Below the pieces are notes generated by a model. It saw only the letters and a program-made list of their open reading frames with translations. It had not been told where the DNA came from and did no database searches. Of a stretch of 64,000 nt of DNA, positions 22,323 to 34,500 are shown piece by piece. Both the position numbers and the translations under genes were made by a program. Each line of letters opens with the position of its first letter. Within the stretch, counting starts at the first letter, position 1. The stretch is from Trachythela sp. YZ-2020 (taxonomy: Eukaryota > Cnidaria > Anthozoa > Malacalcyonacea > Clavulariidae): the NCBI GenBank assembly GCA_016169945.1, contig JADLSH010000127.1, forward strand, positions 436,501-500,500, written 5' to 3'.

Positions 22323-25079
22323 TTATACTTTAACAGTCCCACTAGATTTCTCAGTGGATACATAAAAGACGGCAGTAGGTTTACTTCGTGTCGCTCTCTG
22401 GATAGGACCTTTGGAAGAGCGTGGTAAATCTTTACTTGAGGCTGCAGTGTCTGAGGAGACCAGAGTTCCGGGAATAACAACCTTCTGTCGTAACCTAAAT
22501 AAGAGAATTAAACATAGGCAATTTTCAGGGACAGTATTTTGACCAAAGTCAATCAAGACATGGTCTGGAAACTCAGCCAAAGTGTTTCTTCTGTCTCTTT
22601 GTTCATGTTTATACAAACTTGTGCAGGGTGAAGACAATGAATTATAATGAATTTTTAGCATAATGAAGCAATCATCTAATGGCATCATCTCAATGAAACA
22701 CTCAGTCGAAGTACAAATAAGCAAAATTCGGAAAGAATTTTGCACGGTGAAGTTGTCTCTGAAGCTTTGAAGTTTGCTGAGTCATAGTTAAGTTTCATGA
22801 CCATCAATCATCATTCAATTGACTTTGTTTGGTCACAGACAGATAATTCCAAAAAAACAAAAGAAGACTTTGCATGCCTTCATGTACACTTGCACAGTTA
22901 GTTTTACCAGAAACAATACTGTATGTTACAATATGTCAGTACCTTGTTTTCAAGTCTTCAATATAATTTACTATTTGTTGATATTCATGTTGGCCAAACT
23001 CCTTATGGAATAAAAAAAGAACATTTCATAAGAAAATCTGATACAAAATCCTGCTGATTTACATAAACTTTTCTTCATTTTCTACTTCATTTTTCTCAAC
23101 AAACACCATTTATGTCTTTCAGTGAAGAATAAAAACGTTTTTATCAAGATGAATCACAAGCTACTTATAATTAAAATCAATAAAATCAAATCATAACAAG
23201 TCTATTACTTTCTTGCCATATCTTGCATGTTCATAAAGCTGGACAACCTTATCACAAATCTCTTCAGAGCCTGTCAAGGGTGCCCTAGGGGGCTTCTGTA
23301 GGGATAACAGATGGTCACGGACTGTCTGATGACTTTTCCGACAATACTCAACATCAATGCTGCATAACAGATCATCTAGTGAAGACAATAATGAAAATAG
23401 AATATATGCATTGGCCAAACATAGTTAAACAGTGAGTGACCAAGTTATTGGCTGGCTGACTGACAGACCGACCAACCAATCAACTGACTGACCGACTAGA
23501 TGACCAACTGTATAACTAGACTATGACTGACCAACCAACCAAAAGGTTGACAAGATGATCGACTGATCAACCAACCGACTAGACAACTAACTAGATGACA
23601 AACCAACTGCCAAACAAACCGACTCACTCACTGCATGATTGACTGTCTGGCTACTCTCTGTAACTGTTTACGTACCAAAACATGTCATGCAATCAATTGC
23701 TTTAAAACGATATCTTAAGTTGTATAAATGGTGCACTGATTCAGGACCTAAAACACAATGTTAAAATTGAATGATTAAGAATTTCAAATGAACTAAATAT
23801 AGGCAAGGGAATAGGCAGTAATATTTCCATAATTATTACTATTTAGTTTAATTTTATGGATTATAAATATGATATTTAGAGCCATACGTGTACTGCTCTG
23901 TAATCGTGATTCTTCATTATTTAATTGTTGGATATTTTCTGCCAATGTTCGAGGTTCAATTTTCATACTTTCAACCCTACGAATACTGGCCTCGATTTCA
24001 TGAGCAAGTTTCTGAAAATAAACAAATAATATGTCTATACAGTAGTGGTTTATAACGATTATAGTAAACAATCCATTGGTATCGAGGAGTTGTTAATCAC
24101 AATTGATCTGTATTTACCGATAGTACATACTCACCCTTGGAGCCCCAGAAGCTACAGTAGTATGTGCACCTCTCTTAGATAACAATAAAATTCTCAACAA
24201 TTGTCGCTTGACTAGCAGGACCAAAATTAGTCCAATCTAGAGTAAGAAAATATAGTTATGGTTCCCACAAGAAATTTTGATTTGATCTGATATGAGTGGT
24301 GTGGATCAATTGAAGTTAACGAGTAACAACCCCCCTACGCAAATGGGGTCGTATCCTTCAATAACAAATCTTCAGATTGAAGTATACGACCCCCCTGGTA
24401 TGATATCCTTAAATTTACGGATTCTCGTGTTTGTGTCTGTTTCAAAGGAATTTTTATGACTTCCCTTCTATTGTCTATGTCTCAGTTCATTGAAGTATAC
24501 AACTCCCTTGGGGGGGGGGTCATTAACTTCAATTGATCCAGTTGTGTTAATGCTGCAAAAACAAATTCTCAAACTCATTAATAATTCATGGGCAAAACAC
24601 AAAGGAAATCAGCGCCATGTCATTGTGACATTGTCTGAATACCATAGTATAATAAATATATATAAAACGTATTTTTGGAGGGGTCGTATACATCAATGGC
24701 CACTGTATACGACTCCTTTGGGGCGGGGGTGGAGGTCGTATACATCAATAGCCTGTGCCAACGACTCACTTTAAATTGGAGCGTCCATAAATTCAACTTT
24801 CGCAGTTTCGCTATTTTCCTAAAACTATATTTATAAACTTCTTCTAGTGTATGATTTATCACAAAAAAACCCAACTAAAATATGAAAAAGACGCGTAGAT
24901 ATGTATGGATATGCATAAAATCTCTTCATAATTCTTACCAGAACACAAAAGGCGATAACAATTATTAATGTGGGACCTCCAAAAGTCTTTAATATATTTT
25001 TATCATGTTTTCCGAGGGCTTCTTCGCACAAGGCACACAATGCAAGATAGATTAGAATAAACACAAATTCCCTCAGCAT
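22323..25079 (-). CDS. C1orf43: C1orf43-like membrane protein
   Basis: Seven exons: 24939-25079, 24135-24236, 23894-24011, 23676-23747, 23209-23375, 22943-23001 and 22323-22494. They sum to 831 nt (276 residues) with matching phases throughout. The N-terminus has a hydrophobic leader and a second membrane segment that spans a splice (FCVL then IGLILVLLVKRQ). Blocks shared with C1orf43 (NICE-3) follow: VKRQLLRILLLSKRGAH, HEIEASIRRVESMKIEPRTL, LYNLRYRFKAID, YEHARYGKK and EFGQHEYQQIV. The C-terminus is Ser/Lys-rich and variable. The human protein is Golgi and mitochondrial, with a reported role in phagocytosis; the biochemical function is unknown. The exon 3 donor could be 23894 or 23888. Confidence 0.85.
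23430..23645. repeat. Degenerate GACT/GACC/AACC tetranucleotide tract
   Basis: Runs of GACTGACC, CAACCAACC and related 4-mers fill this intron of the C1orf43-like gene. The register is imperfect, so the array is old. Confidence 0.8.
24300..24775. repeat. Interrupted repeat with GTATACGAC motif
   Basis: GTATACGACCCCCCT, AGTATACAACTCCCTTGGGG, GTATACGACTCCTTTGGGGC and GTCGTATACATCAAT recur across about 475 bp in both orientations around G/C runs. It looks like a foldback or MITE-derived repeat in the first intron of the C1orf43-like gene. The boundaries are unclear. Confidence 0.5.
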
Positions 25080-25586
25080 TATAAATCTTCATCTACAAAA
25101 CACAAAAATTTTGTTTGTTTTGACAGCCATTTTGTTTTTGAGCATGCAATCATAGCTATGCAGCGGTAATGTTTGGTCTGTTTGTCCGTTTGTTTATTTT
25201 CTTGTCTGTTTGTAAGTTTTGTTTCTGTTGCGCGATTTATACTTGACGGCGGACCGGGTTCTGGGAAGAAATAATGCCTGATATTTTCCTGATAGTTCGT
25301 CTGATGCCGTATTTATACACATGGACGGATTATCCATAAAGACAAACTACGCACGCATGCGCAAGTGAGTTCGTCTTGACCGGCGTGATTGGCAATTGTC
25401 CGCATTTCAATTTTATCGGGCGGATCAATGAATTAAAATTTAATAGCTTGGTCACTTCTTGTATCCAATATTCATTTTATTCATTTAGCACTTGACGCTT
25501 AATAAGACGTTTTGCGAGATAGCTGAAAGCAATTCAGCCAATTCTGGCCAAGTTTTGCGCACTAAAGTTGAAACTTTAACAGTAAA
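25080..25586. promoter_or_regulatory. Divergent promoter region
   Basis: Only 507 bp separate the minus-strand start of the C1orf43-like gene (25079) from the plus-strand start of the pentraxin-STRA6 gene (25587). The interval includes a less AT-rich part with GCGCGATTTATACTTGAC and CGCACGCATGCGCAAG (an NRF1-like palindrome, GCATGCGC). NRF1-type sites are common in divergent animal promoters; use of this one is an inference. Confidence 0.5.
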
Positions 25587-28500
25587 ATGAGGATTCTGGT
25601 CTGGCAAAAATCAGGATGCTTCTTTTTGGGTATTGTGCTGGTGGTTTTGGTAAACAGATCAAGTGCGTCCCAGCAGAGTTCGTTTTCTCGACAAGGCATT
25701 TTCAAGCCAAGCAAAGGTAAAATAACCCCTTTTATCGAGCTATGCTATAGAGTTAGTTTTGAAAAGTTGTAGGTGTCAAGAAGCATGGGCTGATCGCTCG
25801 CGTACTATAAATGTTATATTATAATAATATATATTACATATATTACTCTTTCTATACTTAATTAACACAAAAGAGCCTTTAATATTGTGTTTCTATAGGA
25901 CTAGACGCAATGTATTATAGGGCATTCAGCATTTAACTGTCGGCTAATCCAGAACTTTCCGGTACACTATCAGAGGAAAGTCCTTAAAAAGGTTGCAACC
26001 TGCTTTTGATTACATTTCATATATATATAAAATTAGAAAACGATCGTGTTTATTGTCTAATTCCATCTGCCAGAAAAATGAAAAACCAAACTTGCCAATG
26101 GCAGCTATTATAAAAATAATATGTTTATATTTGAAATGGCATATCGCACTTCTGCGCAACTGCTTGTCTAAATCTGTCCAGGTGGCTGCCCTTTTTAAAA
26201 TCTACTAAGTCTAAAACGTAGACGCTTCGAGCGAACTCCATTCGTTTGTCGCCACACTAAGCGAAAGCTTAGTGTAGAATACTACCTATACTGGACCCTA
26301 CATTTGACATTAGTTTATTTTGTTTATATATTGCATTCCGGTTGTTTTTCCCGAAGCGAAAAAAACGGCGTTCATTTGTCAAAAGAATTAAAAACACACC
26401 TGTTTAAAGCTGTTAAGCTATACCGGCCTTCCTTGTAGACCTTGTAGCCTATCAAAATGTAGTATGCAAATAATTGTAGCAATTTGATAGGTATTTAAAG
26501 ACGATAATTATTCTTTATATCAAAAAATAAATTACTATTCATTATATTAGTTGGAAATAGCAAGAAATGTTTCCGTTATAAGTAATTAACTGGAACATAT
26601 ATATTCATAAATAGTTAAAACACCTATTTGAATATAGATCGTTCATTTGCTAATGGCAGCTTCAAACGCGCCGTCTAAACTAACTGTATTTATACTGGAT
26701 AGCTCTATCAGTTCTAAACTGTTCTTCCTAGAGGTCCAGTAAGGACCATTCCTTACAGGTTGAGTGTTACTACAGGAGGAAACAGGAGTACCCGGAGAAA
26801 ACCTGCAGTGTTTGGTAGAGTCAAACTGGAAGCACTCTTCTCGCATGCGACTGAGATGAAATTATAATGGCAGACAACTGCATATTGCAGGCATCCAACC
26901 CCCAGCCACAGAGATGAAAGGCAGATGCACTAAGCATGCATTGTACTACCAACACATCCATGTAGATTCAAAGAACTCCAATCTTCCACCAAAAGACCTA
27001 TACAATACTTCGTCAACAAGAACAGAAATACATTTTTGAAGTGTATCTTGTTCTTTTTAGAACCACTGCACGTGAACGTCACCAAGCAAGTTTTCGTCAA
27101 TTCAGTTTTGGAATGCGCACATCTTTGCCGAGCGGAAAAATCATGCGAAGCTTTCAAACACAGAAACATTCATGACGACATCAACTGCCAAGTAACGGAA
27201 GGCAAACCAGAATATTCAACTCTGTCTGATGATGCGAAGGAGAAGTGGAGATTGTACATACTACAGACAGTTGAATCGGTATGAAATTATCAAATCATTC
27301 ACGTATAAGTATAGTTCAAAAGTTTTTGCAAAATACAGGTTTATACTGAATTATTTCTATTGTGAACAAATCTTCTTCAGTCACATGAGAGAAGAATACT
27401 TCCAGTAGTTTACAGTCTACCAAATACCGCAGGTTTTCTCCGGGTACACATACCGTACCAAGAAAGGGATGCCCCTTACTGGAGTGGACCTCTAGGGAGA
27501 AGAGCTCAGAACTGATAGAGCTATCCAGTATGAATAGAGCAAGTCTACTGTATTATTTTTCAATTTCCAGCCAAAATGTATAAAGAACAATTCGTGTCAC
27601 GGGGCTGGACGATGGTTAGCTGACAGTCGTGAGTCCGAGGGATTCAAATGCCAATGTGATGAAAATTATTACGGAAAATATTGCCAATATGAAAGATACC
27701 GTCAGTATACCTCATATATTTATATTCAATATCCGTGCGCATGCGTTGTGGATGTTGCTACGCACAATCGTGCAACAGATGATGGTCAGCAGTTATCAGA
27801 GTAAGAAAATAATGTTAATTTGTTCAGTTATGTACGAGTAGTGTTGCATTTGGAGACAAATAAATTGAATCGAGAGATGTAGTTAAATTTTCTTTCTCCT
27901 ATATAAGTGTCAAAAGTTCTCAAGTTGACCACCATCTGCTGCCCTGTAACGCTTATTCAAACCCACCTATTCTATACTGCCACTATTGGTGTGTTGGAGT
28001 AAGCGTTGACACTTATAGGAGCAAGAAAATTGAACCACATCTCTCAATTCTATTTGTTTGACTTCAAATACAAGGCTACTATATATAATGAAGAGAATTC
28101 TCACTCTGGTAACTTCAGATAGACCACCATCCGCTGCACGATAGAGCTTAGAGAAACTCGTGATTTATAGGCTAACCCAAATTCTTCTCTCTCTTAGATG
28201 ACTACGACATAACTTTCCCGAACAACACGGAAAACAACTTCATTGACCTGGGCACAGTAGATGAGGATTTCAATGAGTTCACATTTAGTGCGTGGATTAA
28301 TTTTAATCCAGGACTTATAAAATACCCTCTGGTGTCTTATATTTCTGAGAACTCGACAGAAACGTTTGCTCTTGCGTTCGATTCTGATGATGAGAGTGGA
28401 GAGACTATCGCGAAATTTTCTGCAAATCTCTTCGGTAAACATGTGTGGTAAGTATTTCTGAGAAATAGCTAAGCTTTGGATGATGTAACGTAACGGGAGC

Positions 28501-31500
28501 AATAGGTAAAGTTAATGTTTTATAACGGTATGTCAACAGGTCTAATGCCATACCAATAAATGATGGTTACTGGCACCATATTGGTTTTTCCTGGTCTGGT
28601 GTTACTGGCGAATGGATTTTACTTATCGATGGTGTCCTCTGGTCGAACAGAACTGTTTTTACAGGAAGATCAATCCCATCCGGGGGGACTTTAAACATCG
28701 GAAAAATTATAGACAACGGAGTAAGCTACATTTTAGGTGGAAATTTAAGTCGAGTGAATTTATGGAGCAAAGCGAAGAATGGTAACGAGATCGAGTCGAT
28801 TTCTAAAAGTCCTGGATCGAGAGATGGTGATTTGATCGCCTGGTTTATGGTAAAGGACTATATATCTCATCTAAGAATCATTCGTCCGTCCAACGCATCT
28901 TTTTCAGGTGTGTTTAAATGAGAATAGGTTTCTAAATGGACAGTGTTACAACAGGAGGAACCTTAACTATATTTACCTATATTTATATTGGATAGCTCTA
29001 AAAGCTCTATCAGTTCCAAACTGTTCTCCCTAGAGGCACAGTAAGGGCCATTGCTTATTGGTCCAGCGTTACTACAGGAGGAAACCTAAACGAAACTAAC
29101 TTTATTTATACTGGATAGCTCTATCAGTTCCAAACTCTTCTTCCTAGAGGTCCAGTAAGAGCCATCGCTTATTGATCCAGTGTTACCACAGGATGAAACC
29201 TAAACTAAACCAACTTTATTTATACTGGATAGCTCTATCAGTTCTAAACTGTTCTCCCTAGAGGTCCAGTAAGGGTCATCTCTTATTGATCCAGTGTTAC
29301 TACAGGAGGAAACCTAAACTAAACTAACTTTATTTATACTGGATAGCTCTATCAGTTCTAAACTGTTCTCCCTAGAGGTCCAGTAAGAGTCATCCCTGAT
29401 TAGTTATTAATCCAGCGTTACCACTGGAGGAAACCGGAGACGAAGTACCTGGACAAAACCTGCGGTGTTTGGTGGAGCCAAACGAGAAGTACTCTTCTCA
29501 CATGCGACTGATATATTAGCATAATCACTACATAAGACAACTGCATATTGCAGGAATCAAACTCCAGTCACAGACGTGAAAGACACATGCACTAACCACT
29601 GTGCCACTAACACCATCTTTAATTCTTCAATCTATGCAGGCGAAGGGATGAACTATGATATAGCTCTACCACTCTCAAGCCAAGTAAAGTATCCAGGACC
29701 ATCCAAAGCCATGAGGTTTTTATCAAGTTGTCTGTGGTTCTTTGATAAAGGCGCTGGTACGGCACTGTTTTTTTCCTACAATTCGCGGAACACATTTCTA
29801 TTTCGCTACGGTGGACCAGGAACCTCATTGGCTTCCAATATTAATGGTTATCATACAAGCAGGTAAATGTAATCATTTATAGACGGCCGGCCAACATTTA
29901 AAAATGTGCCAAAAAGTTCGTTTTTGGTAGAGGGCCAGGAGAAAAGCTCTCAAAGCACTGGAGAGAACAACTTACATGTCAATACACGAGGCTTAATACA
30001 GGCGTCACTGGCTGCCACCGTATATGACGCATGTCAGGTCAGGGAGCACAGCTACGATGGAAGGGTTAGGTTGAGAATTATCCAAACCGGCCCCACCCTG
30101 TCACTCCGGAGAAAACCCACGACTTTCAGTAGAGCGTTGACCAATTCTTTTAACGTAAGTCATGAGCCCGCAGCGAGAATCGAATCCACGATCTCAGAGG
30201 TGAAAGGCGCTTTCTCTGAAGCTTCGGTGAGCCAGCGAAGCCCCTGTCAATTAATGTAGTTCTTATTTTCCTCAGACCTGTGATGAGTGGCTACAAGGCT
30301 TGGCACTTTCTGTGTATAAAATGGAATGGAGAGAAAGGAACGCTCAGATATTTCTATGACGGATACCAAGTTGGTAGTCTTATCAAAGACGATGATCTCG
30401 AGACAGAACTACCACCAGGAAGGAATTTTATCCTTGGTTTAAGCAATGATCATGCTATACTAACACAACTCAATATCTGGGACTATGAAGTAGCGACGGA
30501 CAGTTTTGTTCCAATGTCTGCTGGAGGCTTCAATGTACACGGGAATGTATTCTCTTGGAGCAACTTTGCGAAATATGTGGCAGGAAACATCACATGGAAT
30601 TCCGATGTATATCTGCCAGGTAAGAGTACAGGAACAACGTTCAGATTTTAAGCTTTGAACAAACTAGCAAACATTGTTGCAGAAACATTTGAAAATTTCG
30701 ATGTTTCCTCAAATACCGCCTGGTTTTCCCACTTTTGGAAAACATGGCTAGGAAACAATATGTGTCTTGGTTTGTCCACCTTTGGGAAACATGCATGACT
30801 AGGAAACAATGTTTCCTGGTTTGCCCACCTTTGGGAAACATGGCTTGGAAACAATGTTTCCTGGTTTGTCCACCTTTGGAAAACATGGCTAGGAAACAAT
30901 GTTTCCTGGTTTGCCCACCTTATGGGAAACATGGCTTGGAAACAATGTTTCCTGGTTTGCCCACCTTCGGAAAACATGGCTAGGAAACAATGTTTCCTGG
31001 TTTGCCCACCTTTGGGAAACATGGCTTGGAAACAATGTTTCCTGGTTTGTCCACCTTATGGGAAACATGGCTTGGAAACAATGTTTCTTGGTTTGCCAAC
31101 CTTCGCATGGGAAGCATGACTAGGGAACAATGTTTTGGCAACAATGTTCACTAGTTTTCCAAGGGGCCAGGGCTTAAGATCACTCCTCATGAGAACATTA
31201 GACCAGTGAAGTGACCATCCCTAACCCTAGCAAAACTATTGTGAGAATGGACGGATGGCTTAATACTGTAAAGTGAGACTATCTTGTTCTGTTATAAATG
31301 TTTCCCAGTGAAGATAACAAAGTAGGACACATCAGGGCTCGTCTTAATGATTTAAAGTTCTAACCATATACATGTCTCGTTCTGTTGTTCAGGTTTCACA
31401 GTTCTGGAGAAGAGAACAAAGTGGTGCAATGATGTTTATTATAGCGGGGTGGCATGCCCAGGTGAACTTCTCGCAAGACTTGGCGGCAATGTTGAACGTG

Positions 31501-34500
31501 AAAGTATGAAATGGCGATGCTATTGTCCTTTCTCGTTGCTGACTTCAAGATATACTTATGATTTTTATACTGCCATTTCTAGCTACCACACTAGCCACGA
31601 CTCTCTTATTGCCATTAACTGAGTGAACTACGCGTGATTATAGTACTTTACAAAATATTATGTATTATTATGTATTGGAATATACTTTTGATTTTAGTAG
31701 TCTTATCAAGCTTCAGTACCCATTGTAATCTTATTGTTATTAACTAGATGTTTATATGTGGCTTTCACTAAGCACTATTATATATGCAGAAGATGGTGGT
31801 CAGAGTGGGAAAATAATGTTAATTCTTCGATCCATTGTGTGTAGTAGTCTGGTAAATAAATAGAATTGAAATGATGTAGTTTAATTTTCTTGCTCCTTTC
31901 GCAAGAGCGTTAATCCATTCCAAAAAGTGTGGGGGGACGGAGTTGGCCAACAGGCGTAATTTATTACAGTTTCGTTAGACGGGAAAGCCTTAATAGGTTT
32001 TACAACACAGTTGACAAAGGTCTCCGAGTGTTAGTTAGTTATGGGTATGTCTACGGGTTAGTTTTTAGTGGGGGAGGAAAGACGTACCCGGAGAAAAGCC
32101 CTAGTATTATACCCAACCTAAGTAAATCCCTGCCCTCAACCTGTAATATAGCCAGCTTAACTCAGAGCAGGACGTGCATAGAGGTAAGGGGCAGCGCGCT
32201 TGATGCCTCATTCAGTGGCGTAACTCCTATGAGCTCTACCCGGTAAGAGCAGGGGGCACCCAGGCGATCGGGCTTCCAGGGGGGTACCCTGAACTGAGTT
32301 GTCCGGGGGCCAAACAAATTGTAAATTTTGTTATGCTAAACTGTCGTTTTCTGACCATCAGAATTCTGTAAAATCTTCCCCCAAAGGGCCAGGAAATGGA
32401 ATTTCAGAGACTCTAGATTTAAAAGGATCCCCCGAGCTTGTGCCTTCGGCATTCGTACTAGAGGGGCCTTTAAAAATTTTGAACCGGGGGCACCCTGATA
32501 TAACGTTACGCCACTGGCATCATCAAGGCTTTGTTGGTCCAGAAAGCTATCATTTTTTGTATCCCTCCGACCTCCCAGGATTCGCGCAATTGGGTAATGC
32601 AGCTGGTGTATTGAAATTAGCTGTATAATATTGCAGTGTAATTTGAATATGTAGATTAATTTACATATCTTAATATAAATGTCACTAAACAAACTATTTC
32701 GAAGAGAGCCAAGGATTAAATACAGAGTAACTGTTCAACCTTGGAACCATGCATATCATGACTTTGTGAAACAAAGCGTAGTTACAATATGGAATTTATA
32801 GAAAACTTTATCGATATAACTTACGAGATACGGTCAAGCCAACCAAATTCATCTCTACCAGCCAACATAACAAATTTGGAGCTTATAAGACAAACATTAT
32901 CAAACGATGCCTTACTTGCCGCGTTGGCTAATAAGACTGCGTTATCGGTGAAGTATATTAACCAAACGATAGATAGTGTATACTATAGCGCACAGCATAT
33001 TCAAGGTGTGTACGAGCTTTTAAATTCCTTGGATAACGACGACAGCAAACTGGAAATGATAACAACGTATGTATACTTCGTTAACTTACGCAATATTTAG
33101 TACTTTGAATGTTTATTTTTGTAGGATTTTATGTATATATTTTTAGGATAGAAGGTCTTTCATTATGTGATATTATATTAGTCTTTGGAGGTTGTTATAG
33201 GTTGTTATTACCCTCTGTCATTAACATAATGCTCGACAAGTTCAATACATAGCAACAACACATGTGAGCCCTGGGAATTTTGTATAATAATACGACCTGC
33301 AAGCCTATATTATAATGCATATAATCGTTTCTGCGTTGCAGAGTGTAGTTAAAGAAAATATATTTAGTGACATATTAAAATGATAGAGTTTTAAACTAAT
33401 GCTTTTGTCAAAGTGACTTATTCAACAAGGAAAAATTTGTTATGGCTGCAATGTGCGTCCTCGACTTAGGCTGGCTCAGTAGCTGCGGGAAAATTACCTC
33501 TTTCCCGTCCGTATATCAAGCATCGGTTTTTTTGCAGATATACTGCACATTTCGGCATTATTTTACGAAACATTATTAATCCAACATAATTTCTTTGCTC
33601 CCTATTGCCTGTTGATCATGCATGGCATGGCTACTCAGTTGAAAGTGGGGTTCTAGCGGCAGCGTTGAATAATGTTCAAGAACTCTGGTTCAAGAAGTTG
33701 ATTGAAGAATTAACTACCTGAAAAATATACAAAAAATATCGACGTTTTCAGCGAATTAAGGCCCTTCATCTGGAAGTTCAATAGTATATCCAACTAACTA
33801 CTTAGGTTCCTTACTTCCATACGAAGTGCCTTCGCTCGAAACGTCGTTTTTTATATCTCCACTGATGTCAGTGTACATCATTGATCTTTGAAGTGCGTAT
33901 ATGACAAATAATTTATAAGTTCGCAATTTGCAAAGCATTTTCAGAGAAAATGTCTTGTTATATAACTCGTATTCAGAAAAACCGCGGTATATTTAACAAA
34001 GAGAATCTGTCGAACTATTTATAAGTTAGATAATTTGTAAAGCATCCGACGAAGAAACTAAGGCATCTTCAAGACGTTTGTTGAATTAGGCTACAACTAC
34101 CGAAACTTCGAAGCTTTAAGCAATGTCCACGACCAATATTCAGCGCAGCAGCTGGTGGCCAATTTCAGAAACTTTGACTCTTATCAGAGTGAAAATAATC
34201 GGTTAGTGATTCTTTCATTATATGTGGTTGTCTTGCATTTGGTGGCAAATAAACGGAATTGAGAGATGTAGTTTAATTTTCTTGCTTCTATGAAGTGTCA
34301 AAAGTTCTGAAGTTGACCTGTTGGCCAACCCGCTGCTCTCCGGCAATTCATGATGAGTTGGCAATCATCACATAATATACTTGATATTCAAGTGGGTACA
34401 AATAATTAGTGTTTGTTATTAAACGCTTGGCGTAGACGGTCATTAAATTCTCATTTCGCGTTGTGACAGGAAACTATTACGCATGCAAGTATGCAACTGT

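Noticed and set aside
30641..31123. Repetitive frames on both strands over the 45-bp minisatellite
   Set aside because: The unit length is a multiple of three, so frames stay open by chance. There is no start context, splice support or known domain, and it lies in an intron.
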